This document shows positions 44,647 through 53,101 of a stretch of DNA of 64,000 nt, piece after piece; the stretch's first letter is position 1, and each line of letters begins with the position of its first letter. The DNA comes from Candidatus Rifleibacteriota bacterium. Lineage in GTDB: Bacteria > Muiribacteriota > Ozemobacteria > Ozemobacterales > Ozemobacteraceae. The stretch lies in NCBI GenBank assembly GCA_012517355.1, contig JAAYVD010000117.1:62001-126000 (forward strand), given 5' to 3'. The notes under the pieces were generated by a model that searched no databases, was not told the origin of the DNA, and saw nothing but the letters and a program-made list of their open reading frames with translations. Position numbers and translations under genes: made by a program.

Positions 44647-46083
44647 TCAGCCCTTGGTGATGCCCAGTTCCTTCATCTTGCGCTGCAGGGTGCGGCGCGA
44701 CACCTCGAGAACGCGGGCGGTGAGGCTGACGTTGTGCCCGTTGCTTTCGAGGGCCCGGGTGATGATCTCGCGCTCGGCGGCCATCACCTGGCTTTCCAGG
44801 CTGCCTGACCCCGACACGGCGGCGGTGGTGGGCCGCCGTTCGAGGAGCGGCGCGGGCAGGTGGCTGGGCAGGATGAGCCGGTCGGCCAGCACCACGGCCC
44901 GCTTCAACACGTTCTCCAGTTCCCGGATGTTCCCCGGCCAGGCGTATCCGAACAGGAGGCGCCGGGCATGGGGGTCGAGGGTGGGAACCGGCTTGCGGTT
45001 CTCGCGGGCGAACCGGTCGAGGAAGTGGTCGATCAGCAGGGGCAGGTCGCCCTGCCGCTCGCGCAGGGGCGGCAGGGTGATGGCCATCTCGTTGATGCGG
45101 TAGTAGAGGTCGTGGCGGAAGGTGCCTTCGCGGACGAGGGTGGGCAGGTCGCGGTTGGTGGCGGCGATGATGCGGATGTCGATGTCGACCGCCTTGACCC
45201 CGCCCACGCGCCGGATCTGCCGCTCCTGCAGGACCCGCAGCAGCTTGACCTGGAAGTTCAGCGAGGTTTCCGAGATCTCGTCGAGGAAGATGGTTCCCCG
45301 GTTGGCGATCTCGAAAAACCCGATCTTCTGGCCCACGGCCCCGGTGAAGGCGCCCTTCTCGTGGCCGAACAGTTCGCTTTCGATGATGGAGTCGGGCAGG
45401 GCCCCGCAGTTGACCGGGATGAAATTCTGCTGGGCGCGCGGGGAGTTGGCGTGGATGGCGTGGGCCACCAGTTCCTTGCCGGTGCCGCTCTCGCCCTGGA
45501 TGAGGACCGACAGGGTGCTGCCGCTGATCTTCTCGATGCAGCTGAACATCGACTGCATCTTCTCGGACTGCCCGATGATGCCCTGGAACCGGGCGGCCTG
45601 GCCGGCGGCCGGCGCCGCGCGCTCCTCCCCGTGCGACACCTCGAACACGTTGATGGGGGAGAACTCGAAGATCGCCTTGCTGGAGATTTTCTGGATCCAG
45701 GGGGGGAGGATGGTGCCGAGGTCGCGGATCTCGCTTTCGCGCAGGCCCAGGCGCTTCCCCTCCTTCCAGATGAAGGCCGACAATTCCTCGGGAGACATCT
45801 CCAGCAGGGCTTCCAGGTTCATCTCCATCATGCGGTTGAGCAGGTTCAGATACCCCAGGTATTTCTCCTGCCCCGGCTCGGCCTCCGGCTCGCCGAAGCC
45901 GATGTCCCGCAGCACCTGGTCACGCATCGACGGGGGCAGGGCGAGCCCGAAATTGACCTCCTGTTTCTTGTGGACCCCGCTCTTCCATTGTTCGAACAGG
46001 CGGTCCAGGTCGGTGATCTCCCGGGGGGAGATTTCGGAGAAAAACTGGGTGGCGATGTCCTTCAACCGCTTCAGGTCTTCCAT
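44647..46083 (-). CDS. Sigma-54-dependent transcriptional activator with novel N-terminal domain
   Basis: This encodes 478 residues. Residues about 175-400 are the AAA+ activator domain: Walker A GESGTGKELVAHAIH, sigma-54 contact loop HEKGAFTGA, Walker B GTIFLDEIS and RRVGG. The C-terminal Fis-type HTH is at about 440-475 (SLTARVLEVSRRTLQRKMKEL). The N-terminal 150 residues have no receiver, GAF or PAS motif that I recognise; they look helical (MSPEELSAFIWKEGKRLGL). It may control the predicted sigma-54 promoters in this window. It lies 17 bp after the zinc-ribbon TPR gene. Confidence 0.92.
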   Translation of the reverse strand: MEDLKRLKDIATQFFSEISPREITDLDRLFEQWKSGVHKKQEVNFGLALPPSMRDQVLRDIGFGEPEAEPGQEKYLGYLNLLNRMMEMNLEALLEMSPEELSAFIWKEGKRLGLRESEIRDLGTILPPWIQKISSKAIFEFSPINVFEVSHGEERAAPAAGQAARFQGIIGQSEKMQSMFSCIEKISGSTLSVLIQGESGTGKELVAHAIHANSPRAQQNFIPVNCGALPDSIIESELFGHEKGAFTGAVGQKIGFFEIANRGTIFLDEISETSLNFQVKLLRVLQERQIRRVGGVKAVDIDIRIIAATNRDLPTLVREGTFRHDLYYRINEMAITLPPLRERQGDLPLLIDHFLDRFARENRKPVPTLDPHARRLLFGYAWPGNIRELENVLKRAVVLADRLILPSHLPAPLLERRPTTAAVSGSGSLESQVMAAEREIITRALESNGHNVSLTARVLEVSRRTLQRKMKELGITKG

Positions 46084-46100
46084 GCGTCGGGGGCCTGTTC

Positions 46101-47288
46101 CTACTGTCCGGCCGGAGCCGGGGCGACGGTTTCCCCCGGATCTTCGCTGGCCGGCACGTCTTCCGGGGCAACCTCCTCCGGAGGGGCCGGAGGGGCCGGA
46201 GGGGCGGGATCGGCGGGGGCGGGTTCGACCAGGATGATGGTCGGCGAACCGGGGGCTCCCAAGGCGGCCGGGGCGGCGGCAGGAGTGGCAGGGGCCTGTG
46301 GCGCTGCGGGTGCAGGAGTGGCGGCCGGTGCAGGAGTGGCCGGCGGGGCTGCCGGGGCTGGCGTTTCGGGGGGAGCGGGTTCGTGGGTTCCCCCGGAGGC
46401 GGCAGGTGTGGTGGCCGTCGGGGCCGGAGCGGGAGAGGCAACCGGAGCGGGAATTGGCGCCGGCGCCGGCACCGGCGCGGGAATCGGTGCCGGTTGCGGG
46501 GTGGGACCCGTTGGGGGAAGGGGTGGGGTCTTGCGGGCGACGAGCAGTTCGGGTGGGATGGCCCGCTTCAGCCCTTTCAGGAACCGGATCGTGGTCTGGT
46601 CGCCGGGCCGGGCCTCCAGGGCTTTCAGATAGGCATCCCCGGCCGCCTGGAACTGCTTGCCTTCCGAATGCAGCCGCGCCACCCAGGTCCAGGCGTCCGC
46701 ATTCATCGGGTTGGCCTGGGCGGCCTGCTGGAACCGGTCCATGGCCTCCTTCTTCTGGCCCTGCTGGTAGAAAAGGTAGCCCCATTTCCGCAGGGCTTCC
46801 GACAGGAACGCCTGGACCGCGGGCTTCTTCGGGGAGTCGGGGAACTCCTTCAGATACTCCTGCCAGGCCACCGCCTCGCGCGCGGCGAAGTCCATCTGGC
46901 CGAGAATCCGGGCCCGGCGATAGAGATAGACCTTGCGGTTGGCGGGATCGCTCTCCACCTGGAAGTTCAACTTCTGCAGCTCCCGGTCGAGCTGGGCCCG
47001 TTCGCTTTCCCCGAGGCGCAGATCCTCCCTGACATCGGAAGCGATGGTGCGCAGGACCCGCATTTCGGCCAACGGCTCGAAGCAGGTCTGGCAGTAGTCG
47101 GCTTCCACGGGGTTCTGGGTGCCGCAGGACAGGCACTTGTTCAGGATGTGGCCGCACTTCTTGCAGACCACATCCGTGACCTGGGCCATGGTGCGGCATT
47201 CCGGGCAGACGTTCTTCAGGGCAAAAACCAGGCCGGCCGTCATGGTGAAGCACAACAGCAAGCCCACCACCAGCTGGAACCGTTTCAT
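46101..47288 (-). CDS. Zinc-ribbon TPR protein with long Pro/Ala-rich tail
   Basis: This encodes 395 residues. A hydrophobic N-terminus (MKRFQLVVGLLLCFTMTAGLVFA) is a signal peptide or anchor. Next come four CxxC knuckles: CPECRT, CKKCGH, CLSCGTQ and CQTCFEPL (residues 28-70), a double zinc-ribbon. About three TPR-like helix pairs follow (110-245). The last 130 residues are almost only Pro, Ala, Glu, Gly and Thr. GGAGG precedes the ATG. A zinc ribbon outside the cytosol is unusual, so topology is uncertain. Confidence 0.8.
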   Translation of the reverse strand: MKRFQLVVGLLLCFTMTAGLVFALKNVCPECRTMAQVTDVVCKKCGHILNKCLSCGTQNPVEADYCQTCFEPLAEMRVLRTIASDVREDLRLGESERAQLDRELQKLNFQVESDPANRKVYLYRRARILGQMDFAAREAVAWQEYLKEFPDSPKKPAVQAFLSEALRKWGYLFYQQGQKKEAMDRFQQAAQANPMNADAWTWVARLHSEGKQFQAAGDAYLKALEARPGDQTTIRFLKGLKRAIPPELLVARKTPPLPPTGPTPQPAPIPAPVPAPAPIPAPVASPAPAPTATTPAASGGTHEPAPPETPAPAAPPATPAPAATPAPAAPQAPATPAAAPAALGAPGSPTIILVEPAPADPAPPAPPAPPEEVAPEDVPASEDPGETVAPAPAGQ

Positions 47289-47345
47289 GAATGACCTCCA
47301 GGGATTCGCAGGAATGGGCCCCTCATCCAAGGAAGGGCCTGGACC

Positions 47346-48194
47346 TCACCCAAGGCCAGGGGTGAACAGGTCCCATTGGTTGACGTTGGAGACGAAGGCC
47401 AGATTGGCAGACTCCGCCGCCTTCTGGGACACCAGGATGCGCGAGGGCCGGAGCCCGCCCAGCACGCTCAGGACGGGCTTGATGGCCTCCCGGTCGAGGT
47501 CATGGCGCGTCGGGCGGAAGACGAACCACTCCCGTCCGTCGAAGCACCCGAGATACGACCGGTCCTGGAACCGGATGCGATGGAGAAGGGGCCGGGAATG
47601 GCTGAAAACCCCGTAGGAGGCCGCCAGAAACCCCCGCACCAGGACGAACCTGGGAGGCAGGGGAGGGCCCAGGAAGGGAAGCAGGGGCTCGGCGAGGGCT
47701 TCGTCCAGATCGGCGGCGACCGGGGTCGCCTCGGCGCCGGGACTGGGTTCCATATCGTCGGTCTGGATCCATCCGTAGGTGCGGTCCCGTTTGAGACCGA
47801 TCGATTCGAGGTCGGCGAGCACCTCCTCGGTGTCGGCGAGGTAGACCAGCCCGGAATACTGCCGAGTCTTGGCTTCCCGGGCCAGGCCGGTCACCAGTTT
47901 CCTCGCCAGGACGGGAGTCCGGAAGTCGGGATGAAGCCTCCATTTGACCACGCATCCGGTGCCGTCAGCCCCGGGAATCATGTCGGCATACCCGAAAACG
48001 GTGGTTCCAAACGCCAATACCCACGAGGATCCGGGCGTGCGGGCCACCACCTTGTGGTTCATCCGGCAGGTTTCCGCCGAATCCAGCCACCCCCCCTCGA
48101 GGGTTTCCCGACAGCGTTGCATGTCGACGACCGATTCCGGGTCTTCTTCGTAGGAGAACACCCGGAAATCGATGCGACGGATCAAGTCGTTCAT
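47346..48194 (-). CDS. GNAT-fold-like protein, unknown function
   Basis: This encodes 282 residues. Residues 45-140 read like an acetyltransferase core (SSWVLAFGTTVFGYADM, then KWRLHPDFRTPVLARKLVTGLAREA and DLESIGLKRDRTYGWIQ). The C-terminal half contains another alpha/beta region (YGVFSHSRPLLHRIRFQ). The R/Q-x-x-G-x-G/A loop is not canonical, so activity is unsure. It probably heads a minus-strand operon with the zinc-ribbon and activator genes. Confidence 0.7.
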   Translation of the reverse strand: MNDLIRRIDFRVFSYEEDPESVVDMQRCRETLEGGWLDSAETCRMNHKVVARTPGSSWVLAFGTTVFGYADMIPGADGTGCVVKWRLHPDFRTPVLARKLVTGLAREAKTRQYSGLVYLADTEEVLADLESIGLKRDRTYGWIQTDDMEPSPGAEATPVAADLDEALAEPLLPFLGPPLPPRFVLVRGFLAASYGVFSHSRPLLHRIRFQDRSYLGCFDGREWFVFRPTRHDLDREAIKPVLSVLGGLRPSRILVSQKAAESANLAFVSNVNQWDLFTPGLG

Positions 48195-48212
48195 GGAGAT
48201 CGCCTGGGGCCC

Positions 48213-48241
48213 ACTTTACCCAAAACCCCCCGGGGACACAA
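48213..48241 (-). promoter_or_regulatory. Sigma-70-type promoter of the GNAT-like gene
   Basis: On the minus strand, -35 TTGTGT (48236-48241), a 17-bp spacer and -10 TAAAGT (48213-48218), 18 bp from the ATG. Confidence 0.65.
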
Positions 48242-48314
48242 GATCCCTTCCTCGGTGAGGCTTCGAGAAGACTCCCAGGGTCCAGGTACCCTCCTCCGTC
48301 GGGAATGTGCCAGG

Positions 48315-48350
48315 TCCCCTTTGCCGCCTCCGGATGGTGGCGCGAAAAGC
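48315..48350. repeat. GC-rich REP-like element, copy B
   Basis: The sequence cccctttgccgcc matches copy A (2913-2925) at 13 of 13 bases, then tccggatggtggcgcgaaaa parallels its acggagggcggcgcgaaacg. The right half of the palindrome is missing. Confidence 0.55.
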
Positions 48351-48528
48351 CTGATCGAACCGGTCGGAAGGGTCACTCAGGATGCCCAATTCTGGAGGGG
48401 AGGCCCCCAGTGGCCGCCCCCCTTTCAGGAATTCGAAGGCCAACCAAAGTCCATTCCTCCAAACCCCCGAATGGACAAAACCCCGGAACTCCAGTTCGGA
48501 GCCCCGGGATTTGGTGGGACGGTGGGGA

Positions 48529-48942
48529 TTACTTGCCTTGGCCGCAGGGCTTGTTGCAGACCGTGCGGAAGTGGCCCTTGGTGTGCTGGCCGTTCTTGTC
48601 GTAGTGGCCCTTCACGAAGGTCTTGCATTTCTTGCCGGTGACGGCCTTCTTCACGGCGACGCCGGTGTCCATGACCTTGTTCTGGACCGAGTCGAAAACC
48701 TTGGTGCCGGCCTTCTTGCCCTTCTCATAGCCCTTCTTGAACGCGCACTTGACCTTCTTGAGGAAGCCGCAGCCATTGTGGCCACCGTGCTGTCCGGCCT
48801 GCCCGGCCTGACCAACCTGCCCGGCCTGTCCGGCCTGGCCGGTCTGCCCGCTCTGGTCGCTCTGGCCGGGGTTGCCGGCAAAGGCCACGGGGGCGAAGAT
48901 CAAGGAACCCATCAGGATCGAACTGATAATCTGGCTGCGCAT
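48529..48942 (-). CDS. Small secreted Gly-Gln-Ala-repeat basic protein
   Basis: This encodes 137 residues. A signal peptide (residues 1-22, ending VAFA) is followed by GQ-x repeats (GQTGQAGQAGQVGQAGQAGQ, residues about 32-52). The C-terminus is Lys-rich with four Cys (NGCGF, VKCAF, KKCKTF, RTVCNKPCG, counting five) and KKGYEKGKKAG. The repeat has the three-residue period of collagen-like sequences but with Gln/Ala instead of Pro. AGGAGG lies upstream of the ATG. A consensus sigma-54 promoter lies about 75 bp upstream. Function unknown. Confidence 0.75.
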   Translation of the reverse strand: MRSQIISSILMGSLIFAPVAFAGNPGQSDQSGQTGQAGQAGQVGQAGQAGQHGGHNGCGFLKKVKCAFKKGYEKGKKAGTKVFDSVQNKVMDTGVAVKKAVTGKKCKTFVKGHYDKNGQHTKGHFRTVCNKPCGQGK

Positions 48943-49013
48943 CTGGAAAACCCTCCTGTTTCTTTTTGCCTTATGGTGCTTTTCGGTCGTTCCGTTTCGG
49001 ATGTCCAGACGTC

Positions 49014-49030
49014 AAGCAACCCCCGTGCCA
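49014..49030 (-). promoter_or_regulatory. Consensus sigma-54 promoter of the GQA-repeat gene
   Basis: On the minus strand, TGGCACGGGGGTTGCTT matches the sigma-54 consensus TGGCACG-N4-TTGCW without mismatch. The ATG at 48942 is about 70 bp downstream. Confidence 0.75.
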
Positions 49031-49076
49031 ATTCGTACCTCCCGAAAAACCCTGATTCTACCGATAATGCAGAAAG

Positions 49077-49118
49077 AAACTGCCTGCCGTCTGGCAGTTT
49101 TTCGTCAGTTTCGCTGAC
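49077..49118. promoter_or_regulatory. Two inverted repeats upstream of the sigma-54 promoter
   Basis: An 8-bp inverted repeat aaactgcc/ggcagttt (49077-49084 with 49093-49100) and a 5-bp one gtcag/ctgac (49104-49108 with 49114-49118) lie 50-90 bp upstream of the sigma-54 element. They could be activator sites or leader hairpins of the divergent channel gene. Confidence 0.35.
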
Positions 49119-49143
49119 AAATTTCCGACACAGGAACGGGACC

Positions 49144-50724
49144 ATGGAAACCTGGCTCACCCTCTGGAAGACCTCTGTCCACGGCTGGCTGTCCTCCGCC
49201 CTGGTGCCGGTTCTGATCATGACCATCGGCGCCGTCCTCTGGCGGTGGAGCCTGCAGGTGCTGGCCGCCCGCGGGATCGAGGAGAACTCTTTCTGGAAGA
49301 AGCTTCTCGGGGCCATTGCCGTTCCCGGCTACCTCCTGATCGGCGCGACCGCCTTCAAGGTCGGGTTGGAAATGGCGGACCCGGGGAGCATCCCTCAGAA
49401 ATGGCTGGTGGGATCCAACCTCCTGGTCGTCTTCTCTCTCGTCCTCCTGCTCGGGGAGGCCCTGTTCACCCTGGCCATCGATTTCTACCTCCGCCAGCGC
49501 CATGCGACCGAGGTGCCCTCCATCTTCCAGCAACTGTCCAAGGCCACCGTCTACGGCCTGTTTGCCCTCTCCTTCGTCTCCACCACCCTGAAGGTCGATA
49601 TCACCCCCCTGCTGACCACCTCCGCCGTGGTCACCATGGTGATCGGTTTCGCCCTTCAGGACGTCCTGGGAAACCTCTTTTCGGGCATCTCCGTCCACAT
49701 CTCCCCGCCCTTCCGGATCGGCGACTGGATCAAGGTCGGCGAGTTCTGCGGCCGCGTCACCGAATCGAACTGGCGGGCCACCACCCTCCGTTCGGCCGAT
49801 CGGGACACGTTCATCATCCCCAACAACGACATCGCCAAAAAGGACATCATGAATCTGTCCCAGCGGCCGGGACTGCTCTACAACGATTTCATCATCGGCC
49901 TCGCCTACGAAGCCTCCCCCGACCAGGTCCGGCGGTCCCTGCTGGGGGCTTGCGGCCAGGTGCGGGAAATCTGTCGCTCCCCAGGGCCCCGCGTCTTCAT
50001 GGACGGGTTCCAGGATTTCAGCATCACCTATCGGATCCGCTACTGGTTCAAGGACGGGCACAGCCCCCTGGCCGTGAAGGACCAGTTGACCTCCCGCATC
50101 TGGTATCGCCTGAAGCGTGATGGAATAACCATTCCCTTCCCCATCCGGGAGGTGAACCTCCATCCGGAGAAGGACCAGAAATCGGAAATGATCGACCGCC
50201 GCCTGGCCCTCCTTTCCGAAGTCGATTTCCTGCGCGAACTCGACCGCCCCCACCGGGTCTTCCTCGCCACCCGCCTGAAGGAGTTCTGGTACGAGGCGGG
50301 CGAGACCATCGTCCAGAAGGGAAGCGCGGGCACCGACTTCTTCCTCATCGATCGCGGCCGGGTTTCCGTCTTCCTGGACGACGAAGCCACCAGCCCCGTG
50401 GCCGAACTGGGGAGCGGGCAGTTCTTCGGGGAGATGTCCCTGTTGACGGGGGAACCCCGTTCCGCCACCATCCGCGCGGAGGCCGAGACCCTCCTGGTGG
50501 TCCTCTCCCAGGAGGTGATGAGCCACCTGCTACGGGAACAGCCAGACCTGGCGAACCTGTTGAGCTCCGTGCTGGCCGACCGCAACGCCAAAAACCGCGC
50601 CGCCCAGGCCAAAACCGAGGCTGTCGAGCCGGGCCGCCCGGCCCGTTCCGGGGGTGGGGTCGACGACGAACAGGCCAGCTCCCTCCTGCTCGACCGGATC
50701 CGCCGTTTCTTCCGCCTCTCCTAG
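49144..50724 (+). CDS. MscS-family mechanosensitive channel fused to a cyclic-nucleotide-binding domain
   Basis: This encodes 526 residues. About four membrane helices (residues 15-180) lead to the MscS pore/beta domain (VVTMVIGFALQDVLGNLFSGISVH, then GRVTESNWRATTLRSADRDTFIIPN). Residues about 365-490 are a cNMP-binding domain with LIDRGRVSVFLDD and the phosphate-binding cassette FFGEMSLLTGEPRSATIRA, whose Glu and Arg are conserved for ligand binding. Some MscS relatives are gated by cyclic nucleotides rather than tension. It is divergent from the GQA-repeat gene. Confidence 0.92.
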   Translation: METWLTLWKTSVHGWLSSALVPVLIMTIGAVLWRWSLQVLAARGIEENSFWKKLLGAIAVPGYLLIGATAFKVGLEMADPGSIPQKWLVGSNLLVVFSLVLLLGEALFTLAIDFYLRQRHATEVPSIFQQLSKATVYGLFALSFVSTTLKVDITPLLTTSAVVTMVIGFALQDVLGNLFSGISVHISPPFRIGDWIKVGEFCGRVTESNWRATTLRSADRDTFIIPNNDIAKKDIMNLSQRPGLLYNDFIIGLAYEASPDQVRRSLLGACGQVREICRSPGPRVFMDGFQDFSITYRIRYWFKDGHSPLAVKDQLTSRIWYRLKRDGITIPFPIREVNLHPEKDQKSEMIDRRLALLSEVDFLRELDRPHRVFLATRLKEFWYEAGETIVQKGSAGTDFFLIDRGRVSVFLDDEATSPVAELGSGQFFGEMSLLTGEPRSATIRAEAETLLVVLSQEVMSHLLREQPDLANLLSSVLADRNAKNRAAQAKTEAVEPGRPARSGGGVDDEQASSLLLDRIRRFFRLS

Positions 50725-50936
50725 TCCCGCGCCACGATGGACGTGGTGGTTTTCCCTCCGAGGCTCCTGGAATGGCTCAACAGGCAGGCGCAGGGTGAAC
50801 CACCAGCTTCGATGTCGATGGGGGACCGCCGGCGGGTCCTCAGAAAAGCCGGGACTGTTCCAGTGCCCCCATGGAACGCGTTCCCGTGCTCCCCGTTCGG
50901 CAATCGCCTGGCAGTCGTCTGGCGACCGTCCGGCCG

Positions 50937-50965
50937 TTGACGTTTTCGGGCAGGGTGGCTATAAT
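50937..50965 (+). promoter_or_regulatory. Strong sigma-70 promoter of the CxxCxxCC gene
   Basis: -35 TTGACG (50937-50942), a 17-bp spacer and consensus -10 TATAAT (50960-50965), 40 bp from the ATG. Confidence 0.85.
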
Positions 50966-51005
50966 TTTCCATTCTTTCCCCATTTCCTTTCGCGGCGGGA
51001 GATTT

Positions 51006-51353
51006 ATGAACCGGATGTACAAAAAGTTCATCACTTCCTTCAAGATGCAGCTCAAGCGGCGCTATCTCATGTTGCTGAAAAAGGAAACGGTGGCCAGTGG
51101 GTTGCTCCGCCGGCGCGGCGAGTGCCTGGGGTGCGGCGAGTGCTGCAAGTCGTCCTTCGACTGCCCGTTCCTGTACAAGAGCGGAAACATGCTGCTGTGT
51201 CGCATCCACGACACCAAACCCGAGGTTTGCAAGACCTACCCCTTCAACGAGCAGGATGTCTTCCCGCATACCGTAGGCAAATGCGGCTACTACTTCGTCG
51301 ATGCCGACGAGGCCGCCTCCGACCAGGAGAAGGACCCCGGAGAATCCCGCTGA
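51006..51353 (+). CDS. YkgJ-type CxxCxxCC zinc/iron-chelating domain protein
   Basis: This encodes 115 residues. After a basic helical N-terminus, ECLGCGECCKSS is the diagnostic CxxCxxCC. Further Cys follow (FDCPFLY, LLCRIHDTKPEVCKTYPF). The family probably binds metal or an Fe-S cluster; biochemical role unsettled. GGGAG precedes the ATG. The gene has a strong promoter and a terminator-like hairpin, so it is monocistronic. Confidence 0.88.
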   Translation: MNRMYKKFITSFKMQLKRRYLMLLKKETVASGLLRRRGECLGCGECCKSSFDCPFLYKSGNMLLCRIHDTKPEVCKTYPFNEQDVFPHTVGKCGYYFVDADEAASDQEKDPGESR

Positions 51354-51380
51354 TCCTCCCTTCCCCCGCTTCGGCCGAAC

Positions 51381-51414
51381 CGCGAAGACCGCCCCCTGGA
51401 GGGCGGTCTTCGCG
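51381..51414. terminator. Hairpin between the CxxCxxCC gene and pyk
   Basis: A perfect 14-bp stem (51381-51394 with 51401-51414) with a 6-base loop lies between convergent genes. It is not followed by a T-run. Confidence 0.55.
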
Positions 51415-51455
51415 CTTCCGGGAGGGGGGATTGCCGGGCGGCCCCCTGGCGGGAC

Positions 51456-51502
51456 GGGCCACGGGCGTTTCGCGCCGTCATCCTCCGTGGCCGCGGGGGG
51501 GA
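51456..51502. repeat. GC-rich REP-like element, copy C (inverted)
   Basis: Read on the minus strand, ggccacggaggatgacggcg followed by cgaaacgccc parallels copy A (gccacggagg then cggcgcgaaacgtcc) with a small insertion. Confidence 0.5.
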
Positions 51503-51593
51503 ACCTTCCTCCCAGCCTGATCCTGCAGCAACGGTCGCGTCACCCCCCTCGGCCGGGGGAGGGGGAACCCCTTCCGATCTTCTGGCGGTCGGC

Positions 51594-53009
51594 TCAGGGG
51601 ATGCGATGCAGCTTGAGCAGGTTGGTATTCCCCTTGACTCCCAGGGGAACGCCGGCCACGATCACGACCACGTCGCCCGACCCCGCCAACCCGGAAGCCT
51701 TCAGCGTCTTCTCGGCTTCGAAGATCATGGCGTCGGTGTCGCGCATATCACCCACCAGCAGGGTCTCGACCCCCCAATTGAGGGCCAGGCGGCGGCAGGC
51801 GGACTCCCGCGGGGTGAGCGCGACCAGGCGCACCGGGGGATGATACTTGGAGATGCACTGGGCGGTGTTGCCGCTGTGGGTGAAGGCAACAATGGCCTTG
51901 GCCCCGATATCGACCGCCGATTCGCAGGCGGCGTGGGCGACGATGGCTTCGATCTCGCGTGCCACCTCGGGCAGCAGGTTGTCGAAGCTGCCGTGTTTCG
52001 CCGCGGTCTTTTCGGCCTCGACCGCGATGGCGGCCATCGTCTGGACGGCGGCGACGGGGTGCTTCCCGGCCGCCGTCTCCCCGGAGAGCATGACCGCGTC
52101 GGTCCCGTCGAGGATGGCATTGAACACGTCGGTAGCCTCGGCGCGGGTGGGCCGGCTGTTGTCCATCATCGATTCGAGCATCTGGGTGGCGGTGATGGCG
52201 GGGATGCCGCGGGCGGTGCAGCGGGCCAGGATGTGCTTCTGCAGGCTGGGCACCTGCTCGAGCGGCAGTTCCACCCCCAGGTCCCCGCGAGCAATCATCA
52301 CTCCGTCGGACAGGGTGAGGATCGCTTCGAGGTCCTGGATGGCCTCGGGCATCTCGATCTTGGCGATGACCCGGATGGGGGCGGTGCCGATCAGGTCGCG
52401 CAACTGCCTGAGGTCGGAGGCCTTGCGGATGAACGAGAGGGCGACGTAGTCGAGACCCTGTTCGATGATGAACCGGAGGTCGTCCTGGTCCTTGGCGGTG
52501 ATGGTCTGAATGGTCAGCGGAACCCCGGGCATGTTCATGCCCTTCTTGTCTTTCAGCAGGCCGCCGTCCTTGACGGTGAACTTGACCCAGTCCGAGCCCT
52601 TCTCGATGGCCTTCAGGGAAATGTTGCCGTCGTCGAGCAGGACGGTGTCGCCGATCCGGAGGTCCTTGACCAGGTTTGGATAGCTGGTGCCGACCCCGGT
52701 GGGGGAGCCCTCCAACTTGGGGTTCTCGCTGAGGATGAATTCCTGGCCCGGGGTCAAAGTCACCGGCCCCTGGGGGAAGGTGCCGACCCGGATCTTGGGT
52801 CCGCACAGGTCGCCCAGCAGGCCGATGTGGGCCTGCTCCAGGCGGGCGGCTTCCCGCACCGCCGCGATCGTGGCCAGGTGGGTTTCGTGGGTGCCGTGGG
52901 AAAAATTCAGCCGGAACACGTTGGCCCCCGCCTGGATGAGCTGGCGGATGATGCCGGTCTGGCTGGAGGAAGGGCCCAGGGTGGCGACGATCTTCGTGCG
53001 CTTGGTCAT
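51594..53009 (-). CDS. pyk: Pyruvate kinase
   Basis: This encodes 471 residues. It makes pyruvate and ATP from phosphoenolpyruvate and ADP in glycolysis. Segments TKIVATLGPSSS, NVFRLNFSHGTHE, IAKIEMPEAIQDLEAI (active-site Lys and Glu), VMIARGDLGVELPLEQVP and ATQMLESMMDNSRPTRAEATD are all present, with the C-terminal domain AIVAFTHSGNTAQCISKYHP. The ATG at 53009 is preceded by AGAGGA. Its promoter lies at 53054-53082. Confidence 0.98.
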   Translation of the reverse strand: MTKRTKIVATLGPSSSQTGIIRQLIQAGANVFRLNFSHGTHETHLATIAAVREAARLEQAHIGLLGDLCGPKIRVGTFPQGPVTLTPGQEFILSENPKLEGSPTGVGTSYPNLVKDLRIGDTVLLDDGNISLKAIEKGSDWVKFTVKDGGLLKDKKGMNMPGVPLTIQTITAKDQDDLRFIIEQGLDYVALSFIRKASDLRQLRDLIGTAPIRVIAKIEMPEAIQDLEAILTLSDGVMIARGDLGVELPLEQVPSLQKHILARCTARGIPAITATQMLESMMDNSRPTRAEATDVFNAILDGTDAVMLSGETAAGKHPVAAVQTMAAIAVEAEKTAAKHGSFDNLLPEVAREIEAIVAHAACESAVDIGAKAIVAFTHSGNTAQCISKYHPPVRLVALTPRESACRRLALNWGVETLLVGDMRDTDAMIFEAEKTLKASGLAGSGDVVVIVAGVPLGVKGNTNLLKLHRIP

Positions 53010-53053
53010 CGGTATCCTCTCGGTTTGAACTGCGACCTCCCGGCCGCCCGCCC

Positions 53054-53082
53054 AGCATAGCCAAAACGCCCCGCCCTGGCAA
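53054..53082 (-). promoter_or_regulatory. Sigma-70-type promoter of pyk
   Basis: On the minus strand, -35 TTGCCA (53077-53082), a 17-bp spacer and -10 TATGCT (53054-53059), 44 bp from the ATG. Confidence 0.7.
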
Positions 53083-53101
53083 CCCACCCCCCCGGCGTGA
53101 A

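Larger units (their letters stand above)
48195..48528. other. Intergenic region with repeat copy
   Basis: The gap of 334 bp holds the promoter above and a REP-like copy near 48316. I see no gene. Confidence 0.5.

Noticed and set aside
48782-48860. DNA tandem repeat as a CRISPR-like or minisatellite array
   Set aside because: It is the coding repeat of the Gly-Gln-Ala protein; there are no spacers and no cas genes.
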